A stretch of 64,000 nt of DNA, taken from Methylobacter sp015476545. Lineage in GTDB: Bacteria > Pseudomonadota > Gammaproteobacteria > Methylococcales > Methylomonadaceae. The stretch spans positions 3,472,001 through 3,536,000 of the forward strand of contig NZ_CP197401.1 of assembly GCF_052162025.1 (NCBI RefSeq), read 5' to 3'. The notes beneath the pieces are model-generated. The model was not told the origin of the DNA. It saw only the letters and a program-made list of their open reading frames with translations, and did not search any database. Made by a program: the position numbers and the translations under genes. Below, in pieces: positions 16,593 to 25,761 of the stretch (position 1 is its first letter; each line of letters begins with the position of its first letter).

Positions 16593-18176
16593 TCACAAAT
16601 TAATCTGTGTCGCTTTATGCACGGCGGCAATGCCACACAGTTGCTGCAATAAGTCATCCGTCAACGGTTTGGAGACGCTGATGACTGCCATGGCCTGATT
16701 CTGGTCATCGGCCGTACTAACTTCCATTCTGGAGATATTGATGTCGGCATTGCCCAATACGGCGCTGATAGCCGATATCACGCCCGGCTTGTCATCATGG
16801 CGCGTAATCAATACGGTACCTATGGGCACGACTTCAATGTCGAACTGATCAATGGAAATGAGGCGCGGATGGCGGCCGCCCAGCAAGACGCCGGCCAGCG
16901 TAATGCTTTGATCCGCGTAATGCCCAGCCACCTTGATCAGCGACAGGTAGTCCTGCGTTTCCTGCGTTTTTGACTCAATCAAGGAGATTCCCTGGCGACG
17001 GGCGATATTTTCGGCATTGACGCGATTGACAGGCGCCGAAACCTGTCCGCTCAGCACGCCAATCAGTGCTGACACAGAAACCGGGCGCGCCTCGACCTCA
17101 GCTGCTTTGCCGAACAGCGCCACCTCGATTTTTTCCAGCGGCTTGGGCGCCAGATTAACCAGCACCTTGCCCAGAATGTTGGCCAGCGTCATAAACTCGC
17201 TTGCCCGTTTCAACTCCTCGGCCGACAGTCTGGGCAGATTCAGGGCGTTGACCGCCTCGCCGGTTTTCAGGAAAGTCACGGCCTGCCGGGCGATCTCCAC
17301 GCTGACTGCAACCTGCGCTTCCGTCGTGGAGGCCCCCAGATGCGGCGTAAACACGATGTTATCCAGTTCCAGCAGGGGCGAATTGACAGGCGGCTCATGT
17401 TCATAAACATCGAGCGCCGCGCCGGAGATCTGGCCGTTCTTCAAGGCATCATACAGCGCACCTTCATCGATCAGACCGCCTCGGGCGCAGTTGATCAGCA
17501 TGGCTTCCTTTTTCATCATGGTCAGCTGACTGCTGCCTATCAGGCCGCGCGTCTTCTCGATCAGCGGGCAATGCAGGGTGACATAGTCAGACTGGCTCAG
17601 CAGATCGCCGAGTTCCACGGACTCGACGCCCAATTCCTCGAAAATCTCCGGCGTTACGAACGGATCATGCGCGATCACATGCATTTTCAGACCCAATCCG
17701 CGCTGGGCAACGATACGGCCAATCGTGCCGAAACCAATGATGCCCAGCGTCTTGTGCGCGACTTCGGAACCCATCAGTCTGGAGCGCTCCCATTTACCGG
17801 CACGGATCGAGCGGTCGGCGGTTGGCAGACGCCGGCTCAGCGACATCATGTGCGCGACAGCCAATTCGGCTGTCGTTGTGGCATTGGCATCGGGTGTATT
17901 CATGACGATAACGCCCTGCTCCGTGGCCGCAGCCAGATCGACATTATCGACGCCTATGCCGGCGCGGCCTATCAGCTTCAGGCGTTTGGCGGCCTGCAGG
18001 ACTTTTTTAGTGACTTTTGTATCGCTGCGTATCAGTAGCGCATCGTAGTCGCCGATAATCTTGCAGAGATCGTCTTCATTCAATCCTGTCTCGATATGCA
18101 ACTGTATATCGGATTGATCATGCAAATAATTAATTCCCGCTTCTGCCAACTTGTCTGAAATAAGAATTTTTTTCAT
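16593..18176 (-). CDS. serA: D-3-phosphoglycerate dehydrogenase SerA
   Basis: SerA oxidises 3-phosphoglycerate with NAD in the first step of serine synthesis, which in serine-cycle or C1-using bacteria also links to carbon flow. The 527-residue long form has the Rossmann motif GIIGFGTIGRIVAQRG, the catalytic region NCARGGLIDEGALYDAL, an intervening allosteric domain at about 320-440, and a C-terminal ACT domain (VLITRHDDKPGVISAISAVL) that usually senses serine. Confidence 0.96.
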   Translation of the reverse strand: MKKILISDKLAEAGINYLHDQSDIQLHIETGLNEDDLCKIIGDYDALLIRSDTKVTKKVLQAAKRLKLIGRAGIGVDNVDLAAATEQGVIVMNTPDANATTTAELAVAHMMSLSRRLPTADRSIRAGKWERSRLMGSEVAHKTLGIIGFGTIGRIVAQRGLGLKMHVIAHDPFVTPEIFEELGVESVELGDLLSQSDYVTLHCPLIEKTRGLIGSSQLTMMKKEAMLINCARGGLIDEGALYDALKNGQISGAALDVYEHEPPVNSPLLELDNIVFTPHLGASTTEAQVAVSVEIARQAVTFLKTGEAVNALNLPRLSAEELKRASEFMTLANILGKVLVNLAPKPLEKIEVALFGKAAEVEARPVSVSALIGVLSGQVSAPVNRVNAENIARRQGISLIESKTQETQDYLSLIKVAGHYADQSITLAGVLLGGRHPRLISIDQFDIEVVPIGTVLITRHDDKPGVISAISAVLGNADINISRMEVSTADDQNQAMAVISVSKPLTDDLLQQLCGIAAVHKATQINL

Positions 18177-18270
18177 AAGACAATCTCCGGAAGACTACGC
18201 GCTAAATTGATCTATTGAATAACAGCTTTGTTATAATCCCGATATTACCAATAGTTGACATTTTAGGATA

Positions 18271-18771
18271 ATGAAAATTAAAGACTGGTTCTTAGGGGTA
18301 TTATTGCTGGCGTTAATTTCGGCAGGAATCTGGGTAGGCCTTGGCAAAACCGTGACGCCGGCGCCCGATGCGACTTTCACGACCATTACCGGCAAAAAAA
18401 TCGCTTTAAATGCGCTGCGCGGCAAGCCCGTGCTGGTCACATTCTGGGCTACCGACTGCCCCGGCTGCATGGAAGAAATCCCGCATCTGGTCGATCTTTA
18501 CAAAAACTATCATGCGCAGGGGCTGGAAATCATCGCTGTCGCCATGTATTACGACCCGCCCAATCACGTCGTCAACATGACGAAAGACAAGTCGCTGCCT
18601 TATGAGGTTGCCCTGGATTTGCAGGCCGAGCATGCCAGGGCCTTCGGCGATGTCCGGCTGACGCCGACTACCTTCCTGATCACGCCTGATGGTTCGATTG
18701 CGCTGCAGAAAATCGGCGCGTTCGACCCTGACGATATGAAAACCCGCATTGAAGCTTTGCTGAAAGGATAA
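18271..18771 (+). CDS. TlpA-like thioredoxin-fold protein, membrane anchored
   Basis: A 166-residue protein with an N-terminal membrane anchor (WFLGVLLLALISAGIWVGL) and a periplasmic redoxin domain with the active site TDCPGCMEEIPHL (CPGC) and the cis-proline region RLTPTTFLI. It heads a tight operon that includes soxXYZA, so it may act as the thiol-reducing partner of the Sox carrier, the job of SoxS/SoxW elsewhere. That role is inference. Confidence 0.85.
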   Translation: MKIKDWFLGVLLLALISAGIWVGLGKTVTPAPDATFTTITGKKIALNALRGKPVLVTFWATDCPGCMEEIPHLVDLYKNYHAQGLEIIAVAMYYDPPNHVVNMTKDKSLPYEVALDLQAEHARAFGDVRLTPTTFLITPDGSIALQKIGAFDPDDMKTRIEALLKG

Positions 18772-18774
18772 GCC

Positions 18775-19200
18775 ATGCTCTGGTTAAAAGCATTTCACCT
18801 GATTTTCATGGTCACCTGGTTCGCCGGCCTGTTCTATCTGCCGCGTCTGTATGTCTATCACGCCATGAGCGATGACGAAATCAGCAACGAGCGCTTCAAG
18901 GTCATGGAGCGCAAACTGTATTACGGCATTACGACGCCGGGCATGATCCTGACCTTCGTCTTCGGCATCTGGATGCTGGCCGACTATGCCTGGGCCTTAT
19001 ACGGGTCGGCCGGCTGGCTGCACGCCAAGCTGGCGCTGCTGGCCTTGATGGTGGTCTATCATGTTTTCTGCGGGCTCTGGCTGCTCGATTTCAAATACGA
19101 CCGCAATCAGCGCAGTCATGTCTTTTACCGCTGGATGAATGAAATGCCGGTGCTGTTTCTGCTCGGCATCGTGATTCTGGCCGTCGTTAAGCCGTTCTGA
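18775..19200 (+). CDS. hemJ: Protoporphyrinogen oxidase HemJ family
   Basis: A 141-residue integral membrane protein with four hydrophobic segments, starting MLWLKAFHLIFMVTWFAGLF. This start, with its conserved histidine and the later KLYYGITTPGMILTFVFG, is typical of HemJ (UPF0093), which oxidises protoporphyrinogen IX in haem synthesis. It lies 3 bases after the TlpA-like gene and overlaps thiD. Confidence 0.85.
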   Translation: MLWLKAFHLIFMVTWFAGLFYLPRLYVYHAMSDDEISNERFKVMERKLYYGITTPGMILTFVFGIWMLADYAWALYGSAGWLHAKLALLALMVVYHVFCGLWLLDFKYDRNQRSHVFYRWMNEMPVLFLLGIVILAVVKPF

Positions 19201-19982
19201 TGATGAACCGTCCTGTCGTACTCTGTTTTTCCGGCCACGATCCCAGCGGCGGCGCTGGCGTGCAGGCCGATATCGAAACCCTGGTCAGCCAGCAGTGCCA
19301 TGCCGCCAGCGTGATTACGGCGCTGACCGAACAGGACACGCACAATGTCAAAAAGCTGATTCCGCAACGGCCGGACGACATCATCAGCCAAGCTGCCACG
19401 CTATTGGCCGACCTGCCGGTCAAAGCCATTAAAATCGGCCTGATCGGCCATCATGACACGGCCGCCGCCATTCAGACGATATTGACCGGCTACCCGCAAA
19501 TTCCGGTAGTGCTGGATCCGGTGCTGGCGGCGGGCGGCGGCGCAGAGCTGGCGAGCGAAAAGCTCATTGCGGCCGTCACAGACCTGCTGCTGCCCTGCAC
19601 GACCGTGCTGACGCCCAACAGCGAGGAAGCGCGCCGATTGACCGGTCTGAGCGATCTGCATGAATGCGGCCTGGCGCTGCTTGATAAAGGCTGCGATTAT
19701 GTGCTGATTACCGGCACGCATGAAACTTCGCCCGCGGTCAGCAATCAACTGTTCCATGACGGCCGTCTCATGGAAACCTTTACCTGGGACCGGCTGCCAG
19801 CCAGTTACCACGGCTCCGGCTGCACGCTGGCCTCGGCCGTGGCCGGCCTGATCGCGCAAGGCCTTGACCCGTTCCAGGCTGCTACGGAAGCCCAGGATTA
19901 TACCTGGCATGCGCTGGAAGCCGCCTATCGGCCCGGCCAAGGCCAGCACAACCCCAACCGCTTTTTCTGGATCGACGACTGA
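19200..19982 (+). CDS. thiD: Hydroxymethylpyrimidine/phosphomethylpyrimidine kinase ThiD
   Basis: ThiD phosphorylates the pyrimidine half of thiamine. The 260-residue ribokinase-like protein shows FSGHDPSGGAGVQADIET at the N-terminus, VLDPVLAAGGG in the middle, and the anion-hole/catalytic motif SYHGSGCTLASAVAGLIAQG, here read as YHGSGCTLASAVAGL. The start at 19200 overlaps the hemJ stop; ATG 19203 is an equally possible start. Its stop overlaps thiE by one base. Confidence 0.92.
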   Translation: MMNRPVVLCFSGHDPSGGAGVQADIETLVSQQCHAASVITALTEQDTHNVKKLIPQRPDDIISQAATLLADLPVKAIKIGLIGHHDTAAAIQTILTGYPQIPVVLDPVLAAGGGAELASEKLIAAVTDLLLPCTTVLTPNSEEARRLTGLSDLHECGLALLDKGCDYVLITGTHETSPAVSNQLFHDGRLMETFTWDRLPASYHGSGCTLASAVAGLIAQGLDPFQAATEAQDYTWHALEAAYRPGQGQHNPNRFFWIDD

Positions 19983-20614
19983 TGAAATTTCCGCAGACCG
20001 GCCTCTACGCCATCACGCAGACCGAACACAAAACCATCGATACGGTTATCGGCGAAGTCGCAGCGGCGCTCCGCGGCGGCGCGGCCGTCGTGCAGTATCG
20101 CGACAAGAGCCCCATCGATGCCGTGCTGCTGGCCTGCGAACTGGTCAAGCTCTGCCATCGCCATGGCGTGCCGCTGATCATCAATGACGACGTCGAACTG
20201 GCTGTTCAATCGGGCGCCGACGGCGTTCACCTGGGCAAGGAAGACGGCCACATCGCCGCGGCCAGAAAGCGGCTGGGCGCAAACGCCATTATCGGCGTAT
20301 CCTGTTACAACTCGATCGAACGCGCCGTCGCAGCCGAAAGAGAAGACGCAACCTATGTGGCCTTTGGGCGCTTTTTCCCGTCTTCGTCGAAGCCGCTGGC
20401 CTCGCCTGCGCAGATCGAAACGCTCAGACAGGCCAAATGCACGCTGCATATCCCAATCGTGGCCATAGGCGGTATCCTGCCCGGCAACGGCGCACCCTTG
20501 CTAGAAGCAGGCGCGGACTTGCTGGCCGTCATCGGCGGCATTTTCGACCATCAGCCTGAACAATCGGCCCGCGCGTATCTGCCTTTGTTCGAAGGTGAAC
20601 CCGTACTGCCATGA
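19982..20614 (+). CDS. thiE: Thiamine phosphate synthase ThiE
   Basis: ThiE joins HMP pyrophosphate to the thiazole phosphate. The 210-residue TIM barrel has the family motifs VVQYRDKSP, PLIINDDVELAVQSGADGVHLGK (split as IINDDVELA and GADGVHLGKED), GVSCYNS, and the glycine-rich phosphate site IVAIGGILPGN. It follows thiD directly; the pyrimidine kinase and the coupling enzyme are thus co-expressed with sox genes. Confidence 0.93.
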   Translation: MKFPQTGLYAITQTEHKTIDTVIGEVAAALRGGAAVVQYRDKSPIDAVLLACELVKLCHRHGVPLIINDDVELAVQSGADGVHLGKEDGHIAAARKRLGANAIIGVSCYNSIERAVAAEREDATYVAFGRFFPSSSKPLASPAQIETLRQAKCTLHIPIVAIGGILPGNGAPLLEAGADLLAVIGGIFDHQPEQSARAYLPLFEGEPVLP

Positions 20615-20952
20615 AAATCGGCCTCATTGCCCTCATTCTGTTGCTGCCCTGCGCCGGCATGGCCGACGCTCCGAAACAGCGACTGGACGAAGGCCGGCAA
20701 ATTGCATTCGACCGCAACAAGGGCAATTGCCTGGCCTGTCATGTGATTGCCGACGGCGAATCGCCGGGCAATATCGGCCCTGCGCTGGCGGCTGTTCCGA
20801 GCCGGTTTAAGGACAAGCAGCAATTGCGCGAGCAGATCTGGGACGCGACGCGCTTTAACCCTGAAACCAGCATGCCGCCGTTCGGCAAGAATCATATCCT
20901 CGACGCGGAAGAAATCGACAAGGTCGTCGATTATCTCTGGAGTCTGGAGTAA
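20611..20952 (+). CDS. soxX: Sulfur-oxidising c-type cytochrome SoxX
   Basis: SoxX pairs with SoxA to load thiosulfate onto SoxY. The 113-residue protein has a signal peptide (LIALILLLPCAGMADA), one haem site CLACH and the distal methionine in TSMPPFGKNHIL. Its ATG overlaps the thiE stop (ATGA). Confidence 0.92.
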   Translation: MKIGLIALILLLPCAGMADAPKQRLDEGRQIAFDRNKGNCLACHVIADGESPGNIGPALAAVPSRFKDKQQLREQIWDATRFNPETSMPPFGKNHILDAEEIDKVVDYLWSLE

Positions 20953-20980
20953 CTTATCAGCAATAAAGACTGGAGTCCCC

Positions 20981-21451
20981 ATGCCCGTCAATCGTAGAGA
21001 ATTTCTGAAAAAATCCGTATCGCTCGGCGCTTACTCAATGGCTCTGGCCAGCGGTCTTGTTAAATCCGGTCCGGCCAGCGCGGAGTGGATCGCTGAGCAG
21101 TTTGCCCAGGGCAAACTGGAAGAAACGCTGAAAACACTGTTCAAGGACGCGAAAATCACCGAAAGCGATAAAATCGAGATCCAGATCCCGCAGATTGCAG
21201 AAAACGGCGCCGTGGTGCCGATCACTGTGACCAGTCATCTTGACGGCGTCGACACCATCTCCATCCTGGTCGAGAAAAACCCTGTGCCGCTGGCAGCCCG
21301 GTTCGATCTGTCGCCCGAGCTTGAGCCTTTTGTCTCGGCCCGCCTGAAGATGGCCGAAACGTCCGATGTCATCGTCATCGCACAAGCCGGCGATAATCTG
21401 TACAGCGCCAGGCAAACGGTCAAAGTCACGATCGGCGGCTGCGGAGGTTGA
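20981..21451 (+). CDS. soxY: Thiosulfate oxidation carrier protein SoxY
   Basis: SoxY carries the sulfur substrate on a C-terminal cysteine. The product has a twin-arginine-like signal (NRREFLKKSVSLGAYSMALA), an immunoglobulin-like domain, and the diagnostic C-terminus GGCGG with the carrier cysteine. I chose ATG 20981 because it gives this export signal; the frame is open further upstream inside soxX. About 156 residues. Confidence 0.95.
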   Translation: MPVNRREFLKKSVSLGAYSMALASGLVKSGPASAEWIAEQFAQGKLEETLKTLFKDAKITESDKIEIQIPQIAENGAVVPITVTSHLDGVDTISILVEKNPVPLAARFDLSPELEPFVSARLKMAETSDVIVIAQAGDNLYSARQTVKVTIGGCGG

Positions 21452-21453
21452 GC

Positions 21454-21765
21454 ATGAGCAGCATCAAGATCCGCACCAAACGCATCGACGGCAAGACCCA
21501 GATCCGAACCTTGATCACGCATCCCATGGAGCACGGCCGCAACATCGACAAAAGCACGAACCAGCCTATCCCCGCGCACTTCATTCAGGAGCTGACCGTC
21601 AAACATAACGGCAAGGTGATCGCCAATTGCGCGATAGGCGGCGGCGTTTCCAAGGACCCGTATTTCGCCTTCATGCTGAAAGGCGGCGAGCCGGGCGATA
21701 AAATCACGATCAGTTGGGTGGACAATCTTGGCCGGCAGGATTCTGAAGAGCATATTATCAAGTAG
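21454..21765 (+). CDS. soxZ: Thiosulfate oxidation carrier complex protein SoxZ
   Basis: SoxZ is the partner of SoxY. The 103-residue protein (SSIKIRTKRIDGKTQIRTLI, then HPMEHGRN) has no signal peptide, as usual, since it is exported with SoxY. ATG 21454 is preceded by GGAGG six bases upstream; TTG 21448 is less likely. Confidence 0.95.
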   Translation: MSSIKIRTKRIDGKTQIRTLITHPMEHGRNIDKSTNQPIPAHFIQELTVKHNGKVIANCAIGGGVSKDPYFAFMLKGGEPGDKITISWVDNLGRQDSEEHIIK

Positions 21766-22582
21766 CGTTGGCGGTTTTATCGGCCTGCTGTTGGCTCTCC
21801 CTTCGCAGGCTGATCCGCTGCAGGATCAGCAGAAGTTCCGGCAGCATTACCAGCAGCTGTTCCCAAAGCTCACACTGTCAGACTATGCCGACGGCGTCTA
21901 TGCGATCGATCCGATCGCGCGCCAGTCCTGGCAGGCGATCGAAGAGTTTCCGCCTTATGAGGGCGCCATCGAACAGGGCGAAGCCTTGTTCAACACGCCT
22001 TTTAAAAACGGCCGCCGCTATGCCGACTGTTTTCCCAATCAAGGCATCGCCATTGCCCACGAATATCCGAAATGGGACCGCGATAAGGGCGAAGTCATCA
22101 CCCTGGAGAAAGCCATCAATGACTGCCGCATCGACAACCAGGAAGCCCCCCTGCCGTATGAAAAAGGCGACATCGCCCAGCTGCTCGCTTACCTGGCATT
22201 CACCTCGCGCGGCAAGCCGATTACGATCAGGATACCGGCCGACGACCCGCGCGCCCTGACTGCCTACCAGCAAGGCAAGGATTTTTACTACCAGCGCCGC
22301 GGCCAGTTGAATTTCGCCTGCGCCACCTGCCATGTGCAAAACGCAGGCAAACAGCTACGCTCAGAAATCCTGAGCCCGTCCCTCGGGCATACCAGCCACT
22401 GGCCGGTTTATCGGTTAAAATGGGGCGAAATGGGCACGCTGCATCGGCGCTTCAAAGAATGCCTGGAACAGATCAAAGCCCCGCCTATCCCTGCCCAAAG
22501 CCTGGAGTTCCGGAATCTGGAGTATTTTTTAAGCTTTATGGGCAACGGCATTCCTACTAACGGACCCAGCACGCGAAAATGA
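21728..22582 (+). CDS. soxA: Sulfur-oxidising c-type cytochrome SoxA
   Basis: SoxA with SoxX forms the cytochrome that oxidatively couples thiosulfate to SoxY. The product has a signal peptide ending ALPSQA, a single haem site CATCH in the C-terminal half, and the catalytic cysteine region RRFKECLEQIKAPPIP. The N-terminal domain has cysteines but no CXXCH, so this is the single-haem form. The apparent start is TTG 21728, overlapping soxZ by 38 bases; no better ATG is available before the signal peptide. Confidence 0.9.
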   Translation: MAGRILKSILSSSVGGFIGLLLALPSQADPLQDQQKFRQHYQQLFPKLTLSDYADGVYAIDPIARQSWQAIEEFPPYEGAIEQGEALFNTPFKNGRRYADCFPNQGIAIAHEYPKWDRDKGEVITLEKAINDCRIDNQEAPLPYEKGDIAQLLAYLAFTSRGKPITIRIPADDPRALTAYQQGKDFYYQRRGQLNFACATCHVQNAGKQLRSEILSPSLGHTSHWPVYRLKWGEMGTLHRRFKECLEQIKAPPIPAQSLEFRNLEYFLSFMGNGIPTNGPSTRK

Positions 22583-23838
22583 TTACGACTCAACCCAGCT
22601 GCAACGATATCCATGAACCCGGACTGATCTCCGTCAAAGATGCGCTGGCCCGGATATTGACGGCCGTGCCTGCGATCGAAGGCCACGAGCGCCTCGCTAT
22701 TGAACATGCCAGAGGCCGTACGCTCTGCGAGCCGGTTATCTCGACCCTCAATGTGCCGGCGCATACCAATGCCGCCGTCGACGGCTACGCGCTGCACGCC
22801 GAAGACCTGCCCGACCAGGGCACACGCCGGCTGGACATCATAGGCCAAGCATTTGCCGGCAGGCCCTATGACGGCAGCACGGGACGAGGCCAGTGCATCC
22901 GCATCATGACCGGCGCGCCCATGCCGGAAGGCCTCGATACCGTGGTCATGCAGGAACAGGTACAGCTGTCCGATCATTTCATCGAACTGGACAGCCGGCA
23001 CCAAGCCGGCCAGAACGTTCGTCAAGCCGGCGAGGACATTCGGCGGGGACAAACCGTTCTGGAGCCGGGCAAATACCTGACGCCGCCCGACATCGGCCTG
23101 TGCGCCTCGCTCGGCATCGCCGAACTCAGTGTGTGTCGAAAACTTAAGATAGCTATCGCCTCGACCGGCAATGAAGTGTTCGGCATCGGCCAGACGCCCG
23201 GTGCAGGCGGCATTTATGACAGCAATCGCTACAGCCTGCTGGCGGCGCTGGACCGGCCCGATATCGAAATCATCAATTTAGGAATACTGGAAGATGACCC
23301 CGACTCGCTGCTGAATAGTTTTGAAGAAGCCGGCGCCTATGCCGACGTGATCATTTCTTCCGGCGGCGTATCGGCCGGTGAAGCCGATTACACGAAAACC
23401 GCGCTGCAGGCATCCGGCCAGGTCAACTTCTGGAAAGTAGCTCTCAAACCGGGGCGGCCTCTGGCTTTCGGCCGGATCGGCAAGGCCGCGTTTTTCGGCC
23501 TGCCCGGCAATCCCGTCGCCGTCATGGTGACGTTTTATCAATTTGTGCTGCCCGCTTTGGAAAAAATGCTGGGCATCAATAATAAGCCAATCGTGCCGAT
23601 CTTCCTGGCCAAAACCACGGAGAACCTGCGCAAGAAACCCGGCCGCACCGAAATCTATCGCGGCATCATTGATCAGAATGAAAAAGGCGAGTGGACCGTG
23701 AAAACGACCGGCAAGCAAGGCTCGGGGATTTTGCGCTCGATGAGTCTGGCAAACGCATTCATTATTCTTGACCATGACAGCGCCGATATCAAAGCCGGCG
23801 AATGGGTGACGGTGCAGCCTTTTTCTGGGCTGTGTTAA
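22579..23838 (+). CDS. moeA: Molybdopterin molybdenumtransferase MoeA
   Basis: MoeA inserts molybdate into adenylated molybdopterin. The 419-residue protein shows the N-terminal NAAVDGYALHAEDL, the MPT-binding core IISSGGVSAGEADY, and LPGNPVAVMVTFYQFVLP. It overlaps soxA by 4 bases and closes the operon. Sulfite dehydrogenase-type molybdoenzymes (SoxCD) are a common user in Sox systems, but none is encoded here. Confidence 0.92.
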   Translation: MITTQPSCNDIHEPGLISVKDALARILTAVPAIEGHERLAIEHARGRTLCEPVISTLNVPAHTNAAVDGYALHAEDLPDQGTRRLDIIGQAFAGRPYDGSTGRGQCIRIMTGAPMPEGLDTVVMQEQVQLSDHFIELDSRHQAGQNVRQAGEDIRRGQTVLEPGKYLTPPDIGLCASLGIAELSVCRKLKIAIASTGNEVFGIGQTPGAGGIYDSNRYSLLAALDRPDIEIINLGILEDDPDSLLNSFEEAGAYADVIISSGGVSAGEADYTKTALQASGQVNFWKVALKPGRPLAFGRIGKAAFFGLPGNPVAVMVTFYQFVLPALEKMLGINNKPIVPIFLAKTTENLRKKPGRTEIYRGIIDQNEKGEWTVKTTGKQGSGILRSMSLANAFIILDHDSADIKAGEWVTVQPFSGLC

Positions 23839-23852
23839 CAAGCTGAGTCGCC

Positions 23853-23892
23853 TTTGCTGGGTTTCCGCTAAAGCTCCAACCCAGCCTACACG
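23853..23892 (-). repeat. Dispersed palindromic repeat, family B (partial copy)
   Basis: This short copy carries GCTGGGTTTCCGCTAAAGC and CCAACCCAGCCTAC, the same arms as the many copies at 49-63 kb but in the opposite orientation. It lies just after moeA in a converging intergenic spot. Confidence 0.7.
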
Positions 23893-23931
23893 TGCTTTAA
23901 TTAGGCTTAAAATCGGAGACCAACAACCCCG

Positions 23932-24696
23932 CTAATTCTTAATCCCCACACCCTTATGCAGCAAAAACAGACTGAACAGAATAAGCAGAACGCTGAAACC
24001 GCCGGTCATGGCAAAGGCAATCCCGATGTCCACATCCGTCACGCCAATCAAGCCATAGCGAAACGCATTGACCATATACAGGATCGGATTGCCCTGCGAA
24101 ATCGTCTGCCAGACGCCCGGCAGCATATCGACTGAATAAAATACGCCGCCCAGATAGCTTAACGGCGTCAATATAAAGTTCGGGATAATGGAAATATCGT
24201 CAAAACTATCCGCGAACACGGCATTGATAAAGCCGGCCAGCGAGAATACCGTGGCCGTCAGCACGGCTATCGATAAGGCAATCAAGACATTGTTGACGGC
24301 AATATCGGCAAAGACGAGCGATATCAGCGCTACGACGACCCCCACCAATAAACCGCGGATAATGCCGCCGCTGACATAGCCGGCCAGGATGACCCAGTTG
24401 GCTACCGGCGAAACCAGCAGTTCTTCAATATTATGCTGAAACTTGGTCGAATAAAACGAGGACACGACATTGGCATACGAATGGCTGATCACGGACATCA
24501 GGATGACGCCCGGCACGATATAGTCCATATAGCTGGCGCCGCCGACAGTGCCTATCCGGTCGCCGATCAGCTTGCCGAAAATCAGAAAATAAAGCGCAGT
24601 CGTAATGGCCGGCGGCAGCAGGGTCTGCGGCCAGATGCGGATAAAGCGCTGGACTTCCTTCTTGATAATGGTTCTAAGGGCTATGGCATGATTCAT
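23932..24696 (-). CDS. ABC-2 type exporter permease, YadH-like
   Basis: A 254-residue membrane protein with about six hydrophobic segments and the ABC-2 family layout (IIKKEVQRFIRIWPQTLLPP at the N-terminus; FILTPLSYLGGVFYSVDMLP in the conserved region). It matches the YadH type of permease that pairs with YadG. It overlaps the ATPase gene by 4 bases. Substrate unknown. Confidence 0.88.
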   Translation of the reverse strand: MNHAIALRTIIKKEVQRFIRIWPQTLLPPAITTALYFLIFGKLIGDRIGTVGGASYMDYIVPGVILMSVISHSYANVVSSFYSTKFQHNIEELLVSPVANWVILAGYVSGGIIRGLLVGVVVALISLVFADIAVNNVLIALSIAVLTATVFSLAGFINAVFADSFDDISIIPNFILTPLSYLGGVFYSVDMLPGVWQTISQGNPILYMVNAFRYGLIGVTDVDIGIAFAMTGGFSVLLILFSLFLLHKGVGIKN

Positions 24697-25622
24697 AGCG
24701 GCAACTCGTCAGGTTCTTGGTCGATCAAATCCATAAACAATTGTTCGAGCCGGTTGGTCCTGTTTTTCAGGCTGATCACTTTGATATTCCGTTCCGTCAA
24801 CAAATTGAACAAGGTGTTCAATCCGTTCTCTTTGGGTACGGCCACGTTCAACACTTTATCCGAAACGCGCTCTATCTGATAGCCATCAATGACCGGCACC
24901 GTGTCGATCGGTTCGGCCAGATCCAGCACAAAATAATCGATGTTGAGCCGGGCCAATAAACCCGCCATGTCGGAATTCTCGACGATCTGGCCGTGGTTGA
25001 TAATGGCGATATTGCGGCACAAGCTTTCGGCCTCTTCAAGGTAATGCGTGGTCAGGATAATGGTCGTGCCCTGCCGGTTGACTTCCTGCATCAATTTCCA
25101 CATCGAGCGGCGGATTTCGATATCGACGCCGGCCGTCGGTTCGTCCAGAATCAATAATTTAGGCGCGTGAACCAGCGCACGGGCAATCATGACCCGGCGT
25201 TTCATGCCGCCCGACAAGCGCCTCGATACCGTATCGCGCTTATCCCACAGATCCATTTGCTTGAGGCAGAGCTCGGCTCGCTGCAGGGCGGTTTTGCGCG
25301 GTATGCCGTAATAGCCGGCCTGATTGAGCAGAATGTTTTTGACGGTTTCGAACTGGTTGAAATTGACTTCCTGAGGAACCAGGCCGATGCAGCTTTTCGC
25401 CCGGGCTCTATCGTGCTGCAGGTCATGCCCGAAGATACTGACCGAACCGCTGGTGGCATTAACCAGAGAGCTGATAATGCCGATCGTCGTGGATTTGCCG
25501 GCGCCGTTAGGGCCTAGCAAGGCAAAGAAATCACCGGCTTCGACATCAAGATCAATGCCCTTTAAGGCTACGAATCCATTACTATAGATTTTTTTGAGAT
25601 TGCGGATTGATAATGCCTTCAT
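24693..25622 (-). CDS. ABC exporter ATP-binding protein, YadG-like
   Basis: A 309-residue ATPase with Walker A GPNGAGKSTTIGIISSLV, Q-loop LVPQEVNF, signature RRLSGGMKRRVMIARAL, Walker B LLILDEPTAGVD and the H-loop histidine in TTHYLEEAE. It is encoded just upstream of its permease. The pair forms a two-gene exporter of unknown substrate. Confidence 0.92.
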   Translation of the reverse strand: MKALSIRNLKKIYSNGFVALKGIDLDVEAGDFFALLGPNGAGKSTTIGIISSLVNATSGSVSIFGHDLQHDRARAKSCIGLVPQEVNFNQFETVKNILLNQAGYYGIPRKTALQRAELCLKQMDLWDKRDTVSRRLSGGMKRRVMIARALVHAPKLLILDEPTAGVDIEIRRSMWKLMQEVNRQGTTIILTTHYLEEAESLCRNIAIINHGQIVENSDMAGLLARLNIDYFVLDLAEPIDTVPVIDGYQIERVSDKVLNVAVPKENGLNTLFNLLTERNIKVISLKNRTNRLEQLFMDLIDQEPDELPL

Positions 25623-25761
25623 GCTGAAACTAACACTTAACGGGAGCCTTCAAATAAGTTAAATTAAGCGCCGCATCCATTAGAAAGTACGAGATGGATA
25701 GCTAAAAAATTTGTAATTCTATCAGATCTTTAAAAGTTTCGTAGACAAAACCGGATAGCCC

